The notes: generated by a model not told the origin, from the letters alone. DNA of 64,000 nt from Scilla litardierei (GCA_030789695.1 CM061134.1:66377486-66441485); one strand, 5' to 3'; shown: positions 10,518-22,614, counted from the stretch's first letter. A program made the numbers and translations.

Positions 10518-13500
10518 ATGATGTCTGAGTGCCTAGTGGACAGTGCCTCAATGCACACAATCCTTCGCGATCATTGCTATTATAATAGCGTAAATAAATA
10601 TGACGGTCCTGTTATCACAATTTCTGGACTGTCCCAAATAATCGAAGGATCTGGTGAAGTAATTATATTGCTCCCAAATAACACAAGACTTCAAATAAAA
10701 AATGCATTATTCTCTCCTAAATCAAATAGGAATCTCGTAAGTTTCAAGGATTTCCGTTTAAACGGATATCACTTAGAAACCAGAGATGAAAATACGGTTG
10801 AATATCTGTATGTAACTCGTCAGAAAGATGACCGGAAGATCATCTGCGAACGATTCAAGGGACTCCCGTCGGGTCTCTACCAAACATACATTCAACCAAT
10901 AGAAGCCAATATGACTGAGCACCAGACGTGCCAATCACTGCCAAAGTTCGAACTCTGGCACAATAGACTTGGTCACCCTGGAACAGCAATGATGCGACGC
11001 ATCATTTTTGAATCCCGTGGACACAAATTGAAGAACCTGAAGATTCTTCAAAAGGGTGAATTTCCATGTCTCCCTTGTTTCAAGGGAAAACTTATAACGA
11101 GACCATCCCTCCTGAAAGTGGGATTAGAGTCTCCTGGCTTCCTTGAGAGAATTCATTGTGACATTTGCGGGCCTATTCACCCCGCAAGTGGCCCATTTCG
11201 GTACTTCATGGTACTGATTGATGCATCAACCAAATGGTCTTATGTGTGCCTCTTGTCCACCCGCAACCTAGCTTTTCCAAAGCTATTGGCACAAATAATA
11301 AGGTTGCGTGCTCATTTTCCCGATAACCAAATCAAGAAACTACGTCTTGATAATGCGGGAGAATTTACTTCACAAGTCTTTGAAGACTATTGCCAGGCAA
11401 CGGGTATTGAAGTTGAACATTCTGTAGCACATGTTCACACCCAAAACGGATTAGCTGAGTCCCTTATAAAGAGACTCCAATGGATTGCACGTCCATTGCT
11501 TATGCAATCCCAGTTGCCTGTGGATGCTTGGGGGCATGCTATTTTACATGCCGCATCACTTATTAGGATAAGACCCTCTGGAGGTCATACTTTATCCCCG
11601 ATGAAACTAGCATATGGCACACCTCCGGATATCTCTCATTTGAGAGTATTTGGTTGTGCAGTATATGTCCCAATAGCACCACCTCAGAGGACCAAAATGG
11701 GTCCTCAGCGTCGTCTAGGTATATATATTGGGTTTGATTCGCCCTCTATTATAAGATACCTTCAACCCCTGACGGGTGACGCATTCAAGGCACGTTTTGC
11801 TGACTGTGAATTTAATGAGAAAATTTTTCCTAAACTAGGCACACAGTCTAAGAAGCCAGAAGCTTCTGAGACCATTAGTTGGGACCAGAAGTCTTTGTCC
11901 CTATATGATCCGCGTACTAACATGTGTGAAGATGAGATCCTGAAGATCCTTCACATCCAGAATACAGTACATCTTTTGCCGGATAAATTCACGGACAACC
12001 AGAAGATTGTCCGTTCACACGTCCCTGCTGCCAATACGCCAGCTAGGATTGACATCCCCATAGATGGATGCAATCCACCGGCAGCAGAATTGGCTGTACC
12101 TCAAATGAAAAGAGGACGCCCACCAGGTTCAAAAGATAAAGTTCCTCGAAAGAGGAAGACTCCTGGAGATACTAAGATTATCCCTCCACAGGATGCTGAG
12201 CTCAGACCAGCTACTTCTCCCCTCCTGATTTCCCCAGTAGAGGAAACAATAGGAGAAACATCATTAAATTTTGTACGTACTGGAGAAGTACTGGACAGAA
12301 ATAGCATAGTCGTCGACGACGATTTTGCGTTCGATATTGCCGTTCACGTCACTGAATATGACGATGACGTCGAACCACGATCGCTGGCGGAATGTAAACG
12401 CCGAGATGATTGGCCAAAGTGGGACGAGGCAATAAGAGTAGAGCTGGACTCACTCTTGAAACGCAAAGTCTTTGGACCAGTAGTCCAAACACCAGTAGGT
12501 GTAAAACCTGTGGGATATAAGTGGGTTTTCATAAGAAAAAGAGATGAAAATAATATGATCGTTCGCTATAAGGCACGCCTTGTAGCCCAGGGATTTTCCC
12601 AAAGACCGGGGATTGATTACGAAGATACGTATTCTCCGGTCATGGATTCGATCACATTCCAATTTTTAATAAGCCTAACTTCTCTGGAAAGCCTAGAAAT
12701 GCAGCTCATGGACGTTGTGACTGCATATCTATATGGCGATATAGATAAAAATATCTATATGAGACTTCCTGATGGGTTTAATCTACCCTCAGAGATGAAA
12801 GAGTTACCTTGGGACGTATTCTCTGTAAGGCTACATAGATCATTATATGGTCTAAAACAATCGGGCAAGATGTGGTATAACAGACTAAGTGATTTTCTTG
12901 CACAGCAAGGATTCACGAATAATGAAGTCTGCCCGTGTATCTTTATAAAAAGAACGGAAAATGGATTCGTCATCATAGTTGTATATGTAGATGACTTAAA
13001 TCTCATAGGATCTCCTGCAGAGATCAATGTGATATCTGAAAGCCTAAAAAATACTTTTGAAATGAAAGACCTAGGCAAAACAAAGTATTGTCTTGGCTTA
13101 CAGATAGAACACCTAAGGGGTGAAATCCTATTACACCAATCTAATTATACAAAGAAACTTCTATGCAAGTTTCATATGGATAAATGTCATCATTTAGGTA
13201 CTCCTATGATCGTAAGATTACTAGACGTACATAAGGACGCCTTCCGGCCACTGGAAGAGGGGGAGGAGATACTGGGTCCTGAAGTACCCTACCTCAGTGC
13301 CATTGGAGCACTTATATATCTGGCTAACTGTACGCGTCCCGATATAGTGTTTACAGTTAATCTTCTAGCCAGACACAGTGCATCGCCCACAAAGCGCCAC
13401 TGGAATGGAGTAAAGCATCTTCTGCGATACCTCCAGGGTTCCATTGATCTTGGACTTCACTACCAGAGAGGTGCCTCCCCCAAATTATTTGGTTATGCTG

Positions 13501-13832
13501 ATGCAGGTTATCTCTCTGATCCGCACACGACAAAATCCCAAACAGGTTTTGTTTTTACCTATGGAGGTACTGCTATCTCCTGGAGATCGGTAAAGCAAAC
13601 CACAACAGCTACAACATCCAACCATTCAGATCTCATTGCGATCCATGAGGCAAGCAGAGAGTGTTATTGGCTACGATCCGTCGTCCAACACATTCTTCAA
13701 TCTACTGGCCTGAAGACCGGTGATTTGGAGCCTACCGTCCTATTTGAAGACAACGCCGCATGCATTGCTCAACTGCAAAAGGGCTACATCAAGGGCGACA
13801 GGACGAAGCACATATCTCCCAAGTTTTTCTAG
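10518..13832 (+). pseudogene. Copia-1 Pol polyprotein, stopped near C-terminus
   Basis: The 1104-codon frame holds the Copia enzyme set. Protease has the D-S-A-S active-site triplet variant near residue 8. Integrase has the HHCC zinc motif (HNRLGHPG near 147, CLPCFKGK near 185) and D-D-E catalytic residues in IHCDICG, LRLDNAGEF and GLAESLIKR (about 216, 278 and 315). Reverse transcriptase starts near 660 and has YVDD at 12984-12995 (residue 823). RNase H includes GYADAGYLSDP and EDNAACIAQL. An in-frame TAG at 13830-13832 stops translation; the same frame stays open afterwards to TGA at 13986-13988 and encodes the family's usual tail (LADLFTKSLP). Apart from that stop I see no frame damage. 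Confidence 0.92.
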
Positions 13833-13988
13833 ACACATGAGCTAAAGGAGGACAAGCAGATCGAATTTCAGCAGATACAGTCCTGCAACAACTTAGCTGA
13901 TCTTTTTACTAAGTCTTTGCCCAAATGTACTTTTGTAAAGCTTGTAAAGAACATTGGTATGCGACAATTGAAAGACCTACAAGCCTGA
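13833..13988 (+). pseudogene. Remainder of Copia-1 pol after stop codon
   Basis: This 51-codon stretch, in the same frame as pol, follows the TAG and ends at TGA 13986-13988. It contains the LADLFTKSLP segment that marks the end of Copia RNase H polyproteins, so it is the lost C-terminus and not a separate gene. Confidence 0.88.
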
Positions 13989-14160
13989 AGCTTGTATGGA
14001 TCAGGGGGAGTAACCTGTGGGTTGCACTCTTTTCCCTTAAGCTGTTGGGTTTTTTCCACTGGGTTTTCCACAGCTAAGGTTTTAACGAGGCAAGCACACT
14101 TACTCTGGATCCAGAAGTATCCACCCCTCTTTGCCTCAGATACTAAGACCAAAGTGATGA

Positions 14161-14175
14161 ATGGGTAATGGGGAG
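14161..14175 (+). other. Copia-1 polypurine tract
   Basis: Purine-rich ATGGGTAATGGGGAG directly precedes the 3' LTR and is the likely plus-strand primer. A second purine run, AGGGGGAG at about 13999-14006, lies upstream and looks like the canonical Copia tract but is 170 bp from the LTR. Confidence 0.6.
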
Positions 14176-14379
14176 TGTTATGAATGAGGGAGGCTCTTTG
14201 CCTCCCATCCTTCATTACCCACTCATTGGTCCCATTACTATGAGTAATGGGGACCCTTGGTCTCCTAGAGGCCCTTCATCTCCCTTTGCTAAATTAATAT
14301 ATAGAGAACCATGGTATATGGCCATGGTTACTCATTCCTATCTCTATTTTTTCCTCTTGAGTTTGATTACTCTCTAACA
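14176..14379 (+). repeat. Copia-1 3' LTR
   Basis: 204 bp, reading as identical to 8155-8358, including the three hairpins and the TG/CA ends. Confidence 0.95.
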
Positions 14380-14384
14380 GTGCG
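14380..14384. repeat. Target-site duplication GTGCG (right)
   Basis: Abuts the terminal CA of the 3' LTR and matches 8150-8154. Confidence 0.93.
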
Positions 14385-15802
14385 TAAATTTTTTAAAGAA
14401 AATATATAGTATTTTCAAAATTTGTTCAGTTTAAAGCATTATAGAAAAGCAAAATAGCTGCAAATTGAGGGTAATAAGAAGAATCATGGAGAAGAATTTA
14501 TTTTTAGTGAGTTTCAAATCCTTAACAAAAACACTTGACGATTAGGAGTAAATTGATTGCGCAGTATACCTTTACTCGTATAATAGAGTGGCAAAGGGAA
14601 GAAACGAATCCATATTAGATATGGCCAAAAGCATGTTAGAAGGTAAAAATATTTTCCTAATAATTATGGACTACGACATCCACCATAGCAGTTTACATCT
14701 TGTACATATCTACATCTTATACATGTCACCAATAAAATATGTTGTAAACAAGACACCACACGGAAACATGGTACACAATTAAGGAGTAATAATGAAGTTC
14801 TTTGAAAAATTTTATGGCACACCCGTGTATTGAGGAAACACGACCAATCTAGGACAGTGGAAGCCCCATCGGTAAATGGCTACCCAACAATCGCTATGTC
14901 GTGATCTTTCAGAGATAAACCACAATGACACAATCCAACCAAACAAGCAAGATAAAAAGTAACAAAAGCAGGAAATTAACAAATCAAGCAACACAGAGTT
15001 CACCCAGGTTCAACCTGCTAACGACGCCTACGTCTAGATTCGCGATGACAGTTTCCACTAATATAATCAGAGAGAATTACACACGGCTCCTTCAACCTTC
15101 TTCAACAAAAGAGCACACCAATAACTACTAACTTGGAGTTCAAAATATTCTTACCAAACTCAAAAGAGATCTAAAATATCACCAAAAAAGAAGAAAACCT
15201 GAAAGATCTTACAAATAATCTCTCAACCTGAAAAAAAATCCCAAGAAAAAGATTACAATGAATTTCAATAGAAATAACAAGTCACTTATTAAAACATGCC
15301 CAAAAGCTCCAAGACATGTGAGGAAGAAGAAACTTGATGACGGCACACAATAGCTTCTATTTCTCTTTGTTCTATCAAAAATAAACCATATGAATTGTTT
15401 AAATAGTTTCAAGGGACGTGTAGAATCTCAACCGTCCGTTTACATTAGGTTAATTTTAGATCAAAAAATAACTCAAATATACGAGTCTGGCCCGTCTACG
15501 GTCGACGTGGTCGTGCAGTAATCGGTATGAACATGTCACAGCTGCAAAATATACTGCGCAGTTTTTATTGACTGTGCACAGTCGTACCACATTCTGCCCA
15601 GAAAACCAGCAGTTTATGTGGACTTTGCACGACCGTGCCAAATCTGCATGCCAAATCTGCACGGTCGTGCCAAGCCCAGAAAACCAAGTTTGATGCATTT
15701 TCAACAGTCTCTACACTGCTTCAAACTTCATCCATCAAACCAGGTCATCCCCAGGCTTTTCACGACTCTACCCAGATTCCAGAACTCTCTATGGCATCAC
15801 CA
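14385..15802. other. Repeat-derived DNA without a gene
   Basis: No recognisable gene. The stretch at about 14995-15050 (CCCAGGTTCAACCTG...GCCTACGTCTAG) resembles the word near the R region of plant Copia LTRs. The 15590-15680 part repeats CTGCACGGTCGTGCC-like words containing the GCACGGTCGTGC near-palindrome. It is probably an older LTR element into which Copia-2 inserted. Confidence 0.4.
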
Positions 15803-15807
15803 GTTAG
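15803..15807. repeat. Target-site duplication GTTAG (left)
   Basis: Matches GTTAG at 22615-22619 on the other side of Copia-2. Confidence 0.9.
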
Positions 15808-16337
15808 TGTAGAAACTAAAGATCTAGATGTGTACTAACCGAATAACACAGATCTAGATATATAACATGCGGAATCTTAAATCATTGACCTACTCAGATT
15901 TAGCGAAAGCGTACCTGAGTCCATCACTAATAATCTGAAAGATCCTGACGATAGCACAACGGACGATCTTCCAGAATAGCACGAATCAACCGTTTGGAGA
16001 ATCCTTTTAGACTTCTCCCGGTTTCTCTCCTAGCGACGGGACGTAGAAAAGATGGCTCAACTTTGTTCGTATATTCCGGGGACCATGACCGCTAATATTT
16101 ATAGGCTAGTCTCCATAGCCCTAGGGTTTCCAACTCGGCCCATCAACGAGTTGAAGCCCAATAGTCTCTACACATAAAGGCCACACAACCTGTTTAACTC
16201 ATTTAGCCCATTTAATTAATTAAAACCAGATCACTAATATATTGGGCTTCATATGACAGCGTAGCACTTATATAATTATTTACCGCATATTAGCCCAACG
16301 TTGGATTAAGATCCAACTTGTTGGATAAGTTCCAACA
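15808..16337 (-). repeat. Copia-2 3' LTR
   Basis: 530 bp starting TGTAGAAACT and ending TTCCAACA on the + strand, that is TGTTGGAA...TTCTACA in element orientation. It carries the same TATA region as its partner (AATATTTATA at 16094-16103, read on the minus strand). Confidence 0.93.
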
Positions 16338-16352
16338 ATCTCCCACTTGGGC
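16338..16352 (-). other. Copia-2 polypurine tract
   Basis: The + strand reads ATCTCCCACTTGGGC, so the element strand is GCCCAAGTGGGAGAT directly before the 3' LTR, the usual Copia plus-strand primer pattern. Confidence 0.85.
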
Positions 16353-17180
16353 TATATGCTAAACTTTATAATTATATTTCGTAGTGCATACAACCAAATA
16401 AGAACTTAACTTACTGTCATTTCTTTAATGAGTTAAGAACAATCCGGTCCAATCAATTATATTAGCAAGGGATCAAAGAGATCTTCGCCGCAGCAATTGC
16501 AGCTCGACCCATCAGTGGTCACCGTGCTAATACAAAAGAATGACATGGATTATGAAGTGGATGTGTAGCATGGAAATTACATGTAATGTGATCTAACATG
16601 TCTATTTCCAACTGATCCTCCTTAACCTTAGTGAGATCATAAACAAACCAAAATCGGAGTGAAGCCGAACTGAAACCAAAAACTTTATTTCTAATCAGAA
16701 AATCACCTCAAGCTTAAGCTGGAGACTTAATTTTGTCTATCATATAAGCACTCAAAAGGACAAACTCCCACAAAACTGAATGTTCTTAATGAAATGACAT
16801 CCATATGAGTAGCTAGCTCATAAAACCTTTTGGATGATATTTCCTTAATATAACGGATCCGTAATTACATGGTTTGTTCCGATGTGCTCATTAGACAATT
16901 ATACACTCCTATTATTAACAAACTAGGAACTTGATCGCTGAATATCTAAACTTTATCAAGTTCATGTTGTTGCTGGACTATAAAACTATAGACTTCATTG
17001 TCACTAAATAAACTGTGTGGTGTTTCAACACCATCCCTAATTTGCAGCATAGTGCCAAAATATGCAGATATATTTCATGATTTGGATGTCACATAATATG
17101 ATATGAAATCTAAAGCCATGTTAGAAGAGACTATATAAAGGGGGACTATTTAAATCTCTTCTAGTAGATGGCGCCTAACA
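16353..17180 (-). other. Copia-2 region between RNase H and 3' LTR
   Basis: Non-coding on both strands. It corresponds to the untranslated stretch that follows pol in larger Copia elements. No motif beyond this position is evident. Confidence 0.5.
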
Positions 17181-17187
17181 TAGATTT

Positions 17188-17397
17188 TCATACATTCTTT
17201 GCATCCAATAAATGATTAGAGTCAGTATACCAAAATGATCTCAACCCTTTTTGACTACTGATCCTTGAACATGTAACCCTTTTTGTTCTCCATAAATACC
17301 GTAAGACACATTTGGCTGATGTCAAATGGTCAACTCCTGAACTTAACAATCTGCCCAACACACCCGTAATATATGCAATAACCAAACGCATATACAA
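17188..17397 (-). pseudogene. Copia-2 RNase H remnant
   Basis: A 69-codon minus-strand frame with the pattern of the Copia RT/RNase H junction: GVLGRLLSSG...AKCVLRYLWRTK followed by WYTDSNH, equivalent to the family's GYTDSDFAG. The first catalytic Asp of RNase H is present but the rest of the domain is gone. Reading frames on either side are closed by several stops, so this is a scrap and not a functional gene. Confidence 0.75.
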
Positions 17398-17399
17398 CT

Positions 17400-18125
17400 G
17401 AGCAAACTTTAGACTCCCTATTGGTGAGATATAGGAAATCTTCTAAAGATTATTTCTCAGGGCAATTTTTGAGACTAAACTTGTCTCCCACAGAACTTAG
17501 CATTCATTACCACATAGATATTATATAAATTACATGCTCACACAGAACTTAGACAACATCATTAAATATCATCTCAAAACCGAACGAGGTGATCACTTAA
17601 TGAAATTTAATATATCAGTAACGATATTGAAATGCTCTACTAATGCCATTATAAACCTTATAGAGTCTTTCATGAAAATCCCAATAGAAAGTCTCTTTAC
17701 ACATTAATGCATTTTTTTCCGTATAAAGTCTTTGAGTGATACGCTTTAAATCTTTTCTTAATTCCCTTTTGAATTCCCTTTTGATTGTAAAAGACTATTT
17801 ACAATCAATAGGTTTCAAACCTTATGGCAATGAGAAAAAGATTTTAAGTATCATTTAAAGACTTTCTTAATTAATGCAATAATCCATTTTAGAGATGTAG
17901 AACTTTTATGACTTGATGTAAGTCGAACTTCCATCATCCTAATGTCAATAGTGAGCTTGCCATCTCTTTAATGGATTTCCCGAATGGCAATTAGTGCTTT
18001 GAGGGTGCTAGAGTTTGTCCTTATGAACAATTTCCCGAATAGGAGGAATTGCAACATTATCTTGAATTTATTGTGGCTTGAACAATGTCAGAAATACCAT
18101 CCTGAACAATGCCAACAACACCTGT
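17400..18125 (-). other. Eroded pol region of Copia-2
   Basis: About 730 bp between the RNase H and integrase remnants where reverse transcriptase should lie (normally around 750 bp plus linker). No RT motif such as YVDD can be read. Most of RT has been deleted or has decayed beyond recognition by eye. Confidence 0.55.
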
Positions 18126-18129
18126 GAGA

Positions 18130-18408
18130 TTAATCTTCTTCAAGAATAATGTCACTAACCAAACTTCCCCCCTCAAACTCAGCATCCTTAAATAGGTGTG
18201 CATTTCCTAATTCGTAAACTAACTTAACAGTGGGATTATGTAAAACCTTACAAAATAATATCAACTTTAAACTATTTAACAAAATTAGAAAATCATTAGC
18301 ATTATGTCCTATTACTTTATTAGGCTTATAAAGCCTTACTTTAGTTGGACATCTCCAAACATGCAAGTGATTCATTTGTTGAAACTTTATTAAGGATATA
18401 AGCTGCAA
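18130..18408 (-). pseudogene. Copia-2 integrase C-terminal remnant
   Basis: A 92-codon minus-strand frame that reads like the end of a Copia integrase. It has NHLHVWRCPTKVRLYKPN, where the family has the conserved H-x-WGCPA-x-RPY block, and later the ELGNAHLFKDAEFEGG block that precedes the RT linker. The intervening 25 residues do not match, which suggests a patch of frameshifts. The HHCC and D-D-E catalytic parts upstream are not seen. Confidence 0.75.
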
Positions 18409-18896
18409 TCAAAATATAACTAAATTCTAAACGGTTAATTCTTTCATTACAACACATATACTTAAATGCAGGAATTCTATAGCTGAAGCAACATTTCCAA
18501 ATAATTGAAGATTATAATGATCTTTTAAAGAACTAGAATAAACTAATTTTGAATTAAGAGACAACCAAATTATCCATTCAAAATTGAACACTTATAACCG
18601 AATTTGTTCAAAATAGAAATGGAAATCCAAATTCCGTAAAAACGGTACATAATAGTCTCATCAAAATCAATTACATTCTAGCCTTTAAAAGAAATAATCT
18701 AAATTTAATTTGCTCCTACTTGAACCATCTTGCCATTGCCCATATCGATGCATCTTTCACCATCATTTGGCTCTTGGCATCTTAAGTAATCCTGCATAGA
18801 CACAATGATGTGAATGGTTATACCAAAATCTTTCCATCACGTGTCTATAAATACCGAAGGTTGCATGAAAAGAAATTAACTTAGAATTAAACCAAA

Positions 18897-19711
18897 TTAA
18901 AGAAACATACCCTTTTTAGCACGCCAAGCGTGATAATTTGAGCAATTCTTCTTTACATACCCTTCAGCTCCACAAAAGAAACAACCATTTCCTTCTGAAC
19001 TTTTCAGTTCCCCTTGATGTTTCTTTTAAGGAGCTGTATCTGCAGCTTCAGTATCCTTCTTCCTTTTGTTGCAGGTGAAGGTCAGGTGAGAGCTTTCTGT
19101 CATTTCTTGCTCAAGCCTTTCATCTTCCTTTACACAGTTTGAGATGAGCTCATCCAGAGACCAAGTCTCATCCTTCAGATTGTAGCTCATCTTAAACTGG
19201 TCAAACTGAGATGGAAGAGATATCAAAACAAAATGCACTAGCAGAGCCTCAGAGAGGTCTTGCTCAAGTGCTTTCAACCTTGAAGCAATGTTAGACATCT
19301 TCATTATATGCTCCCTGATGTTTCCTTTACCTTCATATTTCATTGAAGATAGGTTTGTCAAGAGTGTACTTATTTCACTCTTTTCATTCTTGACAAACTT
19401 CTTTTCAAGCTCAATAAGGAACCATTTAGCTGTGGAAATTTTCTCTGAAATAGAGCCCCTGAGATATTCTGGAATGGCCTTCCTCACTAGCATTAGGCAC
19501 ATGCAATTTGATCTCTTCCACTCTTCCAACTCCCTCTTTTCAGCAGAGGTACTCTCATCAGTGAGTGGTGGAGGACAATGAGTCCTTAATGCTAGATCAA
19601 GATCCATGACTCCGAGGATTATCAAAAGATTCTCCTTCCATGCCTTGAAGTTAGTGCCATTAAGGACTGGAATTGATTTTAGGTTGGCAGAAAAATTTTC
19701 AGGAATATTAG
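18897..19711 (-). pseudogene. Copia-2 gag, interrupted by a stop
   Basis: On the minus strand the frame opens near 19711, just after a CTTGTTCTCCTTTCAG stretch that looks like a splice acceptor. It runs SANIPENFSANLKSIP...LNGTNFKAWKENLL, the start of a Copia Gag, and continues through MIILGVMDLDLALR. TAA at 19026-19028 stops it. The same frame then continues to a zinc knuckle at 18942-18983, CFFCGAEGYVKKNC, in which the His ligand of C-x2-C-x4-H-x4-C is replaced by Tyr. A further TAA follows at 18897. So gag has at least one nonsense change and a probably dead knuckle. The longest intact piece, 19026-19625, is 199 codons. Confidence 0.85.
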
Positions 19712-19899
19712 CTGAAAGGAGAACAAGAAAACAATTTATAACATGTTCATATGAGTATTAAATACAACAACAAATTCAAATTAATGCTATTTTCACATAT
19801 CAAGACATCCCCCACTAGTCCAATATTTATCTTTGGATAATCTATTGACTAGTCACTGACATCTTGTTGTAGCAATCAGACAATGACAATAATAACATG

Positions 19900-21660
19900 C
19901 CAAAAATAAAACTTCCTTTGGGCCGAATTAAATTTGCATGCATTGAACTCACTAATCATCACCTTGTCTATTGCCACAGGTGCGCATGAAATGGTATAGA
20001 ACGGTAATCTTCCTTTGGGCCGATTTAGCATTCTTACGCAAATCACGGGCACATTTGATTCTTTTTATATTCGTGAAATGAAATAATACAAATCAACAGA
20101 GCCCACTTTGGCGAGGTGATGATTGCACGAAGTCATTTCAAAAATATATACCTTTGCAAAATTTGAATCTATGTCGCAATTTAATACATTAACTTATACT
20201 TTAAGTGGAGATATTCAAGTCCACTTTTATTCAAAATCAAATTTAAGGCAACCAAAATTTTCATACAAAAGTATGTATTCAACTTGTTATATTTCGAGAT
20301 TAAAACTAATCTTCACAAGAAAACCCACTTTGGTGAGTTCATGATCCAATCAATTCATATTCGAAATATATAATTAATTGTGCCAAAAATTCAAATTGAA
20401 ACTAAACCGAATTTAACAAAAATGATTACACCAAGTGGAAATATATATAAAAAAACTTTATTCCACCCTTCTAATCATTTATATTGAGTTAAATTAAATC
20501 CATAACTTCAACACAAATTTTCTTCTTAAAAATGGGGTATATATGTATACTAATGTGTATATGAACATACATATAAAGATATATATATAAGTACACACCC
20601 TATCCCATTTCATATATAACTTTAAAATGTGTCAAATTTCCTTAAGGCCATTTGCTTGATGGTTAGTGCACAAAAAATTCTTTAAGGCCTTTTAAACTTA
20701 TTCTTAAGGAGAAATATATGTTAAACCTTTTTATTTGCTCCCGAAGAAAACACCTGAATTTTGTGTTTTAATTTAAATCTAAATTTAGGCAATCTGAATT
20801 TTCATACCAAGGTATGAAGTCAAATTGTTATATACCGAAGTATATATATATGGTTTTAAGCCTTAAACTTAGAATTTAAATTTATTTTGCACATTTAACA
20901 CAAAATTTTATCTTTGAGGAGGAATATACACATAAAAGTCTTATTTCCTCATTCAATCCAAATTAAATTCAATATTGGACAACCAATCATACAAAAGTAT
21001 GTATTTAACCGTTTATGTTACGAAATAATAATAATTTAACAGTAAAGCCCACTTTGGTGGGATCCTGTAATAATTAAAATTATTTCGAAACATATAGTCT
21101 AAAGTGCCCAAAAAATGAATTCAAATGAAACTGAACTTAAATGTAAATATACAGCAAAGACTTTTATTTACTCCTTCGATCCGTTTAAAATTCATCCAGG
21201 CAACTAATCATACTGAGTATGTATTTTAATCCAGTTACATTCCGAAATAATAAAATTTTAATAGTGGAACCCACTTTGGTGGAATTTCACAAAAATTAGA
21301 GTTATTTCGAAATGTATATTTAATTGAAACTTTGCCTAAAGAATTAAAAATCGGAATGAACTTAATTTAACACACAACATTGGGCTTAAAGGATCGATAT
21401 ATATACAGTTAACCATGTATATCCTCATTTTACGAATTTAAATTCAAAACTTTAGGCGATAAATTTTCATGCCAAGCATGTACGTAGCCTTTTATATATA
21501 TCGAAATAAAATTAATTGCCACGATGGAGCCCACTTTGGTGGGTTGTCCTGTTAAATAAAATTATTTCGAGATATATATATATAATTAATTACGCCTAAA
21601 ATTGAATTAAAATGTGAATTTTAACACAAAAATTACACTTAATGGAAATATACAAATTGC
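19900..21660 (-). repeat. Copia-2 leader: decayed ~230-bp repeats with conserved hairpin
   Basis: The word CCCACTTTGG occurs at 20102, 20334, 21048, 21270 and 21530 (steps of 232, 714, 222 and 260 bp), so a unit of roughly 230-240 bp has been tandemly copied and has decayed. At most copies the word sits between inverted arms of the type CGAAATA/TATTTCG. It can itself pair as CCCAC-TTTG-GTGGG, perfect at 21048 and 21530. The repeats lie between the primer-binding site and gag, so they would be in the element's untranslated leader RNA. Confidence 0.75.
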
Positions 21661-21769
21661 CCTTTTATTTCCTCCTTAACTTGTGTTAAAACATCCTAAA
21701 ATAGGCTCAAATATGTGTCCAAATGACCCAAAAAAATTGGGTCCAAAATTAGCCATGAGGGTGCCCAAA

Positions 21770-21895
21770 ACTGGTTTGCGGCAGGCGTCGGCGGCAGGCG
21801 TCGGCGGATGCCGGCGCCTGTTCTCCTGACGGGGGCGGCTCTGCCGCCCCCTTGATCTGCGTCGAGCGGCGACCGACGGGCCGTCCCCGATCCAT
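21770..21895. other. GC-rich patch in Copia-2 leader
   Basis: About 125 bp of GC-rich sequence (GGCGGCAGGCGTCGGCGG and similar) immediately upstream of the primer-binding region, in a strongly AT-rich surrounding. Minus-strand open frames across it are Arg/Ala/Pro-rich and not recognisable. Confidence 0.6.
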
Positions 21896-22067
21896 AAAAA
21901 AATTTTAACATGAAAAAAATTCAACAAAAAACCCAATTTTCTTTGATTTGAAACTTAAAACGGATAAAAATCTAATTTTTATCAGATCCAAAAATTGAGA
22001 CAGATTAAAAATCTGATTTTTATCATATCTACTACGAGCAGACAAAAAATTTAAGATCCACAGCATG

Positions 22068-22082
22068 TGGGCTCTGATACCA
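22068..22082 (-). other. Copia-2 primer-binding site (tRNA-iMet)
   Basis: The + strand TGGGCTCTGATACCA is the reverse complement of TGGTATCAGAGCCCA, the standard plant Copia primer-binding site complementary to initiator tRNA-Met. It lies 2 bp inside the 5' LTR. Confidence 0.95.
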
Positions 22083-22084
22083 CT

Positions 22085-22614
22085 TGTAGAAACTAAAGAT
22101 CTAGATGTGTACAAACCGAATAACACAGATCTGGATATATAACATGCGGAATCTTAAATCATTGACCTACTCGGATTTAGCGGAAGCGTACCTGAGTCAG
22201 TCGCTAATAATCTGAAAGATCCTGACGATAGCACAACAGACGATCTTCCAGAATAGCACGAATCAACCGTTTGGAGAATCCCTTTAGACTTCTCCCGGTT
22301 TCTCTCCTAGCGACGGGACGTAGAAAAGACGGCTCAACTTTGTTCGTATATTCCGGAGACCATGACCGCTAATATTTATAGGCTAGCGTCCATAGCCCTA
22401 GTGTTTCCAACTCGGCCCATCAACGAGTTGAAGCCCAATAGTCTCTACACATAAAGGCCACACAACCTGTTTAACTCATTTAGCCCATTTAATTAATTAA
22501 AACCAGATCACTAATATATTGGGCTTCATATGACAGCGTAGCACTTATATAATTATTTACCGCATATTAGCCCAACGTTGGATTAAGATCCAACTTGTTG
22601 GATAAGTTCCAACA
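22085..22614 (-). repeat. Copia-2 5' LTR
   Basis: 530 bp, same limits as its partner, with about 14 substitutions between the two. A TATA box lies at 22371-22380 (AATATTTATA on +, TATAAATATT on the element strand). Confidence 0.93.

Larger units (their letters stand above)
8155..14379 (+). mobile_element. Copia-1: near-intact Ty1-copia retrotransposon
   Basis: A complete element of 6225 bp. Two 204-bp LTRs (TG...CA) read as identical, and 5-bp target duplications GTGCG lie at 8150-8154 and 14380-14384. Between them, in Copia order, are gag (9374-10387) and pol with protease, integrase, reverse transcriptase and RNase H (10518-13832, originally to 13988). Identical LTRs imply a recent insertion. 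It is not intact, because pol has an in-frame TAG at 13830. I did not find a tRNA-iMet-type primer-binding site after the 5' LTR. The RNase H wording resembles the Ivana/Oryco lineage, but I am not certain of that placement. Confidence 0.95.
15808..22614 (-). mobile_element. Copia-2: degenerate Ty1-copia element
   Basis: A 6807-bp element on the minus strand bounded by two 530-bp LTRs and flanked by GTTAG at 15803-15807 and 22615-22619. The primer-binding site for tRNA-iMet abuts the right (5') LTR, and a purine tract abuts the left (3') LTR. Internal coding is badly eroded: gag is broken by a stop, and pol survives only as an integrase C-terminal piece and an RNase H scrap, with reverse transcriptase missing. 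I count about 14 differences between the LTRs, so it is clearly older than Copia-1. About 1.7 kb of the leader is occupied by hairpin repeats. Confidence 0.93.

Noticed and set aside
13868..14215. 115-codon minus-strand frame over the end of Copia-1
   Set aside because: Opposite strand of pol tail, untranslated region and LTR; no family resemblance.
22066..22084. Possible tRNA gene
   Set aside because: Only the 15-base complement of the initiator tRNA-Met 3' end is present; it is the Copia-2 primer-binding site.
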